From Larimichthys crocea (lineage: Eukaryota > Chordata > Actinopteri > Sciaenidae), in NCBI RefSeq assembly GCF_000972845.2, contig NC_040018.1:1965632-2029631 (forward strand): a DNA stretch of 64,000 nucleotides, read 5' to 3'. The position numbers and the translations under genes are program-made. Below are positions 57,290 to 64,000 of this stretch, in pieces; the stretch's first letter is position 1; each line of letters starts with the position of its first letter. A model generated the notes under the pieces. It made no database searches, was not told the origin of the DNA, and was given only the letters and a program-made list of their open reading frames with translations.

Positions 57290-60200
57290 GCTGATATGAA
57301 TTTTATTTGCAGTTTTGCAGGTTGGATTGGACAAACTGAAAATTTGACCTAATGCACAATGAAGACCACCAAAGTTATGATCCAGCTACATGAATGTCTA
57401 AAAAATTTGGTGCCATTGCATGTAGAAGATGTTGAGATATTTCACTAGAAGTTGTGAAAACTTGACCTATAAGCACCCTGACCTATAAGGCTTCATGAAC
57501 ATGAGTAGGATTCATCCTCTGTGAATCCTAAAATTTCATGGCAATCCAACCAATATTTGGTAATAAGATCCAAGAGATTTATTGTTATTTGCAAATAAAA
57601 ACACATGGTTTATACAGCAATGGAATTCTTATTTTGCCAGACTCCCTTTGCACAACAGCAACAAGAAAAATACACCATACAATAATATAAAAACTAAGTA
57701 AAGTGAAAATATATGAAAAAATTAAATGATAAAAAGCTTGAGATGAACTTTGCCAATGTCCAGACGTTTTTCCCTGCTGTATCTCACTGTCATACACACA
57801 AACTGTGCATTTAAGATGCACAATATCAAAAATAAACAAACATCTGTGTTGGGAGAGCAAAGAAAACACTTACTGACCAACCAACCAACATTGCCATCGG
57901 AGTGGTATGGCCAATAGTTTCAAAATCAACTAATTCTACCTTCAAATACTCTTCTTCAATATGTACACCAGCTTTCCCTTTGCCACAAACTAAGCTCGCA
58001 CATCCGAAGAAGGTGACAACATGGGGAAATGATCATAAAGTATTGTTATTAGACCAAATATTTAGATATTTAGCTTGCACAGTATGTCCAAACTCCCTCT
58101 ACCACAATAAGATTCCAATAAAAGAAATCCAAACACACTTATTTGAGATTTGGGAGGGGTAGTGCTGTGTGAAAAAGTATTGTTATCACAGGCACTGGGC
58201 GTATGAAAAAGCATTGTATTTCGTCAAGTTTTACAGCCGAGGTCTCCGACCCCAAACAGAAGTAATGCATCATTTTCTGTAACCTCTGCACCATGTCGTC
58301 AGTTTAAACTAATCTTTATGAGCAATTCTCATAAAAGAGCTGCTAAAGAGGCGACAGGTTCTCCAAAACCACCACAAACAGAAAGTCCAGCATGACAAAG
58401 ATTCACTGAATCATCCCCTCCTGGTGTTCGTTAGAATCCAAGTTTTGAACGCAGCCTCTGCTGCAGTGTGAGCTGCTGGCCAAAGCATGAGGAAATGGCA
58501 GAGGAATGGAGAGTGAAAAGAGACCAACAGTGGAGGAAAAGTCACGTTTTGAAGTTGGCCAACAGAAAAGTTTTGATTCAAGTCTCCCACATCTGTCTGC
58601 TGCCTCGTGCAAGAATCCTGGAATCCCCCACCCCCTCATCATCACCGTGTCACACACACAAATGCAGACTCGATTCAAATCCACCAGTACAGGGCATGAA
58701 AACAAACATTTTCAAGGAAGCTCTTAAGCCAAGTGGCAGATAAGCATGGCTGCTAACTGAACATGGACTTGCGCACGCACACACACACACACACACGCAT
58801 AAAGTCATACACTTGGAGCAGAAGCTAATGACATGAACTGACACTGACCTAGTTTCCAAAGAGGCAGAGATAAAGAGACAGTGGAAAGATGAAGATTTGG
58901 AAGAGGTAAAGAAACTCCAGGGTATGTTGTGCTTGAGGACACAGTGGGTTGTGCATGTGAGCTTGTGTGAGTCTGTGTGTGTGTGTTTCCGCTCAGAGAG
59001 GCCTGCCAACAACCAATAGTCCACACACACCCATCAGAGCTTCAGAGACGAGCCGTCATGCTAAGCCGGGGTAGAGGGCTGAGGCCTGAGAGTAGAGGGA
59101 GGTAAAAGCTCAAGTAGAGCACTGCTGAGGAGTGAGGCGATCACTGTGGGGGTTACACACACACTCATCTATTCTGCACCGACCCAGGCCAACAGCAACT
59201 TACTGTATACTCATTTAACAGAAGGACCCCCCCCCCCCCTGCAGCATGCCCTCACTAGTTCCTGACTTGTGGAAACAGGAAACAGAACCAAGCACAAAAA
59301 CCAGGCCGTCTCTTTGTTTGTCTGCATTTGTTTGCGAACCTCACATGACTCACATGTCTTCTGCTCTGGGTCGTCTCTGGAGGAACATACGTGTAGATTT
59401 TGGCATGCCGGTAACTGCTGCAACACGGCCCAGTCAGTGGCCAAGTCTTGTTTTGTTTCCTCACAGATTTGAACTCTGTGTGACTCTGATAACATTGAAA
59501 CGAGGAACAATTTCATGCTCTCGTACTCTGGGCGCTTTTTATGACTTTAATTGTTCCATTAAGGCGCTCCAGGGTCTGGGAATGCTTTGTCATATGCACA
59601 GTGTGTGTGTGTTTGTGAGTGTGTGTTTAATGTTAATGCCCTCAGGCTCATCGGCACTCAAGTTTATTCTATAAAGGAATTCAGAGTTCAGAGTTTTTAA
59701 TGCCCTGGATCTGAACCAAATCCACAGAACCTGAAGATTGCACTTTTCCTTTCTTTTTTTTTTTTTTTATCATTTCCTGTTTCAGAGTCATGTCATGTCA
59801 CCAGCTGGATTCAAGGAATGCACACACATGCACGAGCTAATGCAGACAAAATGCATGGCTGCATAGATTAAGATAATGTGAGTACTTCAGTTTCAGGAGC
59901 AGACTTTTAGTTTCCAAGAGCCTCAAACAACCTGCTGACCAAAGGATACAAACTTCACTTAGTGTGTCATTGTGAAAGTGAAAGTGAGAAATCATGTCTG
60001 ATGCTGATTACTTTAATTGAATTTTTATTTAGATGAGCATTAAATGAGTTGCAGCTGAACACAGTGGCTGTTTAGTGGAAGCTTTAGTCAGTGAATTTAA
60101 TTTGTTTGATTTACATGATTGCAAACGTTTAATAGTGGTTATGAGTATTGTAAATATGGCTGCTAAAGATTGTTTTCATTATCAATTAATCCAGTGATTA

Positions 60201-61030
60201 TTTTCTCAGTTAAATAATAAATTGTTTGGTCTGTAAAATGTCAGAAAATAGAGGAAAAACCGACCAAAACCTCAACATATTCAATCTGCGATAATAGGAG
60301 ACTGGTGAATTTTTGGCATGTTTGCTTGAAAACTCTTAATTTTCTGCCCACTGATCAATTTTTAAATAAACTGTTTCCCCTTTAATTGTAAGAGATTTTG
60401 TGACAGTAGTTTAAATGTTTAATCTGGTTGCAGTTACTGTATATTTCGCACAAAAAAAATGGTAATCACAGAAAAAGGTAATAATCTGTCATTTGTATGG
60501 ACATTCAGCACACATAATTTCAAATAGACAATTACCCTTTAAATTTAAATGACTTCCCTTGCAGGGAATTAAAAGACCTTAGTGTATGAATGGGTTAAAT
60601 GTTCAAGCACTGCATTAAGTGGAAAACTGACAGTAATGTCTTTGAGCTCATCTTGTGCTTCATAAATGTGCCAAAGTTCAGATTAAACCATGACAGATTA
60701 TGCTCTAGCATCATGTCAATAACACATTATCAGGCCTGTTTTTAGAAAAGGTACAGCAACACAAACTGACCTAATTTTGAAAGTAGTCTAATAAATGACT
60801 ATCCTGACTCATGTTCAACAAAATGTGCTTATACAATAACACCACACGGGTTGCTGCAGCTGCTGCTTTGACATTAATGAAGGGTCAGACGTCAAACAAT
60901 GACCTCACAGGTTTGACAACATGTGACCATCAGCCGGCCTCAAAAGTCTAAAAGAATGGCATCATACACTATGTCATTCGCTGTATTTCTTCGGGGCGAG
61001 GTCCTCGTGACTCAGAGAAAATCCAGAGGG
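57290..61030. other. intergenic stretch with a family C repeat, no gene seen
   Basis: It contains family C sequence at about 60,150-60,370. An 86-codon open frame at 57,902-58,162 has no recognisable domain. A C-run lies at 59,227-59,239. Confidence 0.4.
60150..60370 (+). repeat. interspersed repeat family C, longest copy in the window
   Basis: ttcattatcaattaatccag, tttggtctgtaaaatgtcag and aaaatagagg mark the familiar fish repeat seen in fragments at 17.9, 21.6 and 38.8 kb. Confidence 0.6.
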
Positions 61031-61035
61031 ACGCA

Positions 61036-61037
<2 letters not shown>

Positions 61038-61066
<29 letters not shown>
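61038..61066. repeat. poly-A run of about 29
   Basis: A single-base run. No retrocopy or LINE body is evident directly upstream. Confidence 0.9.
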
Positions 61067-61069
<3 letters not shown>

Positions 61070-61071
<2 letters not shown>

Positions 61072-62515
61072 AAGTAACTTTACTTGGTTGAAAAAGTCAT
61101 TTCTGATAGCTTTCATGTTTAATAGATGAAAGGTCTAAATGATTTTTAGTTTGGAGAGAGAAACCTTCAGTTTGTGTTTGTTTACTCATCAAATCAGATA
61201 AGATGCAGATATCATTTTTAACTTGTGCCTGAAGTGCAGGAGAGAGGAGAGATAGCATTTCAAACATGTTCATTTCCTGTTCTTTGTAACAAACCAGATT
61301 ATCCCTTTTTTTGACACCTCAAGAGATTGGGATTGTGGGAAGCATGTGAGTTTCGTGATTACATTTGACAGAATTATCTCAACAGAAAGTGTGTTTTTTC
61401 TTTAGATACCCTATCAGTGTTAATCTTTTTTTTTTTCCCCTCCTATCAGTCTTTAACAGAGCTGCTTCTTCCCCCATCAGCTGCCAGTGGTTCCCTGATC
61501 TCAGCCTAACAAGCTGTGCTGAGGGTGATTAATGTGGGCGAGACCCTCCAAAGCCTCTCAGAGGACGATGAGGGCCACAGCCCCAAAAGCAGTCAACTGC
61601 ATACTTTCAGCACACAGTCATCTTTTACTTCACCAAAATCTGCAAGTGACAGGCTGCTGAAAACTGAGAGAGAAGTGTTGCAGCAATTATTATAGGCTGT
61701 TTACTACCAGTCATTTTCACTGCTCTCTCTCACATCTGGTTCAAGAAACACTGAAATGCCCAACGAAATGCTGTCAAAATCATCGGCACGATATGCATTT
61801 GGCATATTTCGCGTTATATAAAAGATAATTGAGAAATGCGACAACCACACAAACAAATGGAGAATATTGACCAATGAAGAAAACATACTTCAGTGAAGGG
61901 GAATGAGCTCTTGTAAAGACTGATAGCACCATCTTGTGGCTCAAAGAATCCAACTGGTTTTTTAAAAAAAATAATAATTTCCACGGTGATTATTTTTCCA
62001 GGTGTGAGCTCAAATGAGGGAACTGAAGTCATAGTGAGGTCTTAATGAAAGAAGGAGAACATGTCCTTTCAGTTATTAATGATAACCATGAGTAATAGAA
62101 ATAATTATCACATCAGATATTACTTTAAAAACACAAAGGTATTTTAAAGTCATAGAAAATTACAATTAGTTTTAAAATGATTTCTGCAACTTTATCTGTA
62201 TTTATTACATTTTCCAGGTCTCAAAATATAGTTTAAACTATAAGATATGATGCTCATTTTGCTTATAGCTTTTTTCTTACTGTGCAGTAGTGCGCTTTGA
62301 ACAGTGTAATCCAGTTGTGATACTGTATTTTCTCTGGATTACAGGCAGATTTTCTGCTGTTTTGATACATTATGACAACATGTACTTACTCTTTAGATTG
62401 GACTTTTTTTTTGGTCTAACTTGACCAAAAGAAATTAAAAAGTCAAGACATAGAGTAGATCTCAAAGAAGTGTTTTAAAGTTACGTGACAGTGAACAGGT
62501 CAGTCATTATCAAGC
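61070..62515. other. intergenic stretch, no gene seen
   Basis: AT-rich, with no exon-like segments recognised. Confidence 0.5.
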
Positions 62516-62519
62516 CAAC

Positions 62520-62720
62520 CATCCATTTTCTGTATCTGCTTTTCTTTCAGGGTTGCAGGAGGCTGGAGTCGATCCCAGCAGGCAGTCAGCGAGAGGCGGG
62601 GTACACCCTGGACAAGTCACCAGTTCATCACAGAGCTGACACACAGAGACAAACAACCAGTCACGCTCACGGGCAATTTAGAGTCACCAATTAACCTATT
62701 TAACTGCATGTCTTTCGACT
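62520..62720 (-). repeat. interspersed repeat family D, copy 2 (inverted)
   Basis: atccattttctgtatctgct, ggcggggtacaccctggaca and ttagagtcaccaattaacct are the reverse complement of the family D body at 57,070-57,279. Confidence 0.8.
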
Positions 62721-63065
62721 GAACTCCCACCATGTGGCACTATACATTATCATGAGAGAGTAAAATCTCTAAAGCAGAGTCCTTACATTTGTTCCACGGA
62801 TGAGACACAACCTGAAGCTTTTAAAATTGCATTGAACGTCAAAGTTGGTGAATTCTCAGGCTGGCATAATCTCTTTTAAACACAAATTGGTGTTGATGTG
62901 ATCAGAAACCCTGAAACTTTATGGGCCTCTAGGCTTAAGAGACTTACTCTGAAGTTGTTGTGAAACAGTTTCTACTGTTGCTCTTATCATAGTGGTAGAA
63001 GAAGAGGAGTCACAGTGAAGTGTGCCCTCCTGTCTGCAGTTAACCGTGTACATTTGTAGAGTCTC

Positions 63066-63204
63066 CTAAAATCTTACCAAAGACCGTTGAGTCCATCTTT
63101 CTAAAATCTTACCAAAGCCCGTTGAGTCCATCTTTCTAAAATCTTACCAAAGACCGTTGAGTCCATCTTTCTAAAATCTTACCAAAGCCCGTTGAGTCCA
63201 TCTG
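63066..63204. repeat. 35-bp tandem repeat, four units
   Basis: Units start at 63,066, 63,101, 63,136 and 63,171. Units 1 and 3 read ccaaagacc and units 2 and 4 ccaaagccc, so the array is really two copies of a 70-bp dimer. Confidence 0.9.
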
Positions 63205-63271
63205 TCTTTGGTCACTTTTGGTTTCTTCTTTTTCCAGCAGCACATTGCATCGAGCACTTTGACAGACCTTG

Positions 63272-63478
63272 TTCACAGCAGCCATTTTAACATGAAATAG
63301 TAGAGTCAACACAGGTGTTTCCAATGATACCTATTAAGGTTCTGCTCCATTTATTGTAGCCGAGACGTTCCGGTGAGCCAACATGCAACACAGCAGCACC
63401 CTGAATGGACTAGGACCTTAATTAGTATCATTGGTAACACCTGTGTTTATTATTTCATGTCAAAATGGCTGCTGTGAA
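63272..63478. repeat. 207-bp inverted repeat (possible fold-back element)
   Basis: The left arm at 63,272-63,352 and right arm at 63,404-63,478 are reverse complements apart from a few mismatches and small gaps (ttcacagcagccattttaac against tcaaaatggctgctgtgaa). The central spacer is about 51 bp. Confidence 0.8.
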
Positions 63479-63479
63479 A

Positions 63480-64000
63480 AAAAAGTCAATTGGCTGTTAA
63501 AGACTTCAGGAAACAGTAATGGGCTCCGCCAAAATAAGACATCAAGCTACACTTTTGTGTCCCAGCTGCACACATGAATAAATATTTTACAGGATAAAAA
63601 TGTTTGTTGTGATAATAGCTTGTATGATATATAGTATTATATTTTTACTGTGTCTGTGTCTGAATTTGTTTCAGATAAATACATATGTGCCGTTTACTTG
63701 CTGAGGACAAACCAAAGCAAACTGCAGTTGTGTTATGTATTTTACCTTTTTAGACAAACGAGCCATTACTGGAAGTGGTATATTTAATATCTTCACAATA
63801 ATATTAGCGTCCTCACTGGGCATGTGTTACCACAAAAGAATACTTTGCAGTATAAACAAGTTTGTTGCGGTTATTACTTTTATTGCATCAGTAGAAATTA
63901 AATCCAGATATCTGCACATGACTTGATAAAAATGTTTTCTGTATTACAGCCACGTGAAGTTTTACTTTTTAAGTTTGTGCCCTTGTGTCTCTGTTGGTAG
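63480..64000. other. end of window, no gene seen
   Basis: AT-rich sequence without recognisable exons or repeats. Confidence 0.5.

Noticed and set aside
57902..58162. 86-codon open frame as a transposon protein
   Set aside because: I could not match it to any transposase or reverse transcriptase motif.
59246..59674. 142-codon plus-strand open frame
   Set aside because: Overlaps competing open frames on both strands and lacks recognisable homology.
63066..63204. Short direct repeats as a CRISPR-like array
   Set aside because: The units are contiguous with no unique spacers, and the genome is vertebrate.

Overview
The window looks like vertebrate, very probably teleost, nuclear DNA. Exons are short with GT-AG introns, many introns are only 75-120 bp, CA/TG microsatellites are abundant, and there are Tc1-like, hAT-like and LINE fragments of kinds common in spiny-rayed fishes. 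There is no bacterial-style gene organisation. I see no rRNA, stand-alone tRNA or CRISPR array.

One gene dominates: a fibrillin on the minus strand, best called fbn1. It runs from an apparent non-coding first exon near 47,445-47,560, through a signal-peptide exon at 46,897-47,186, down to position 467, where the window cuts it. I resolve 49 coding exons (6,241 coding nt, about 2,080 residues). In order they encode: signal peptide and furin-type propeptide; the N-terminal unique domain; three EGF modules; hybrid 1; cbEGF1-2; TB1; a Pro/Gly-rich linker; EGF4; cbEGF3-6; TB2; cbEGF7-9; hybrid 2; cbEGF10; TB3; cbEGF11-22; TB4 (with RGD); cbEGF23-24; TB5; cbEGF25-31. This is the human fibrillin-1 order up to the point just before TB6. 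TB6, TB7, the last cbEGFs and the C-terminal propeptide would lie left of position 1. All exons from the fourth non-redundant module onward are phase 1-1, so skipping any one keeps the frame.

The FBN1 assignment rests on the RASRAKRRGG propeptide site, the proline-containing linker instead of the FBN2 glycine-rich one, and FBN1-like TB2, TB4 and TB5 sequences. A second RGD in TB3 is an FBN2-like trait, so the paralogue name is not completely certain. The protein is a secreted microfibril subunit that binds calcium, integrins and latent TGF-beta complexes.

Introns carry most of the mobile DNA: LINE fragments at 8.85-9.50 kb, 15.8-16.0 kb and 43.6 kb, a tRNA-derived SINE at 16.0 kb, and a 733-bp hAT-type element with a perfect 8-bp target duplication at 35.0-35.8 kb. 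Several splice sites are flanked directly by TG/CA microsatellites. A 75-nt open, phase 1-1 segment with both splice signals at 32,498-32,572 is a possible unrecognised cassette exon.

From about 47.6 to 64 kb (upstream of the gene) I find no convincing gene. It contains a (CT)25 tract and a MEF2/TATA-like box near the presumed promoter, a broken Tc1 transposase inside a hAT-like repeat, LINE remnants, several fish interspersed repeats, a 35-bp tandem array and a long inverted repeat. I do not see a novel multi-gene system here; the interest lies in the fibrillin gene's details and in the transposon nesting.
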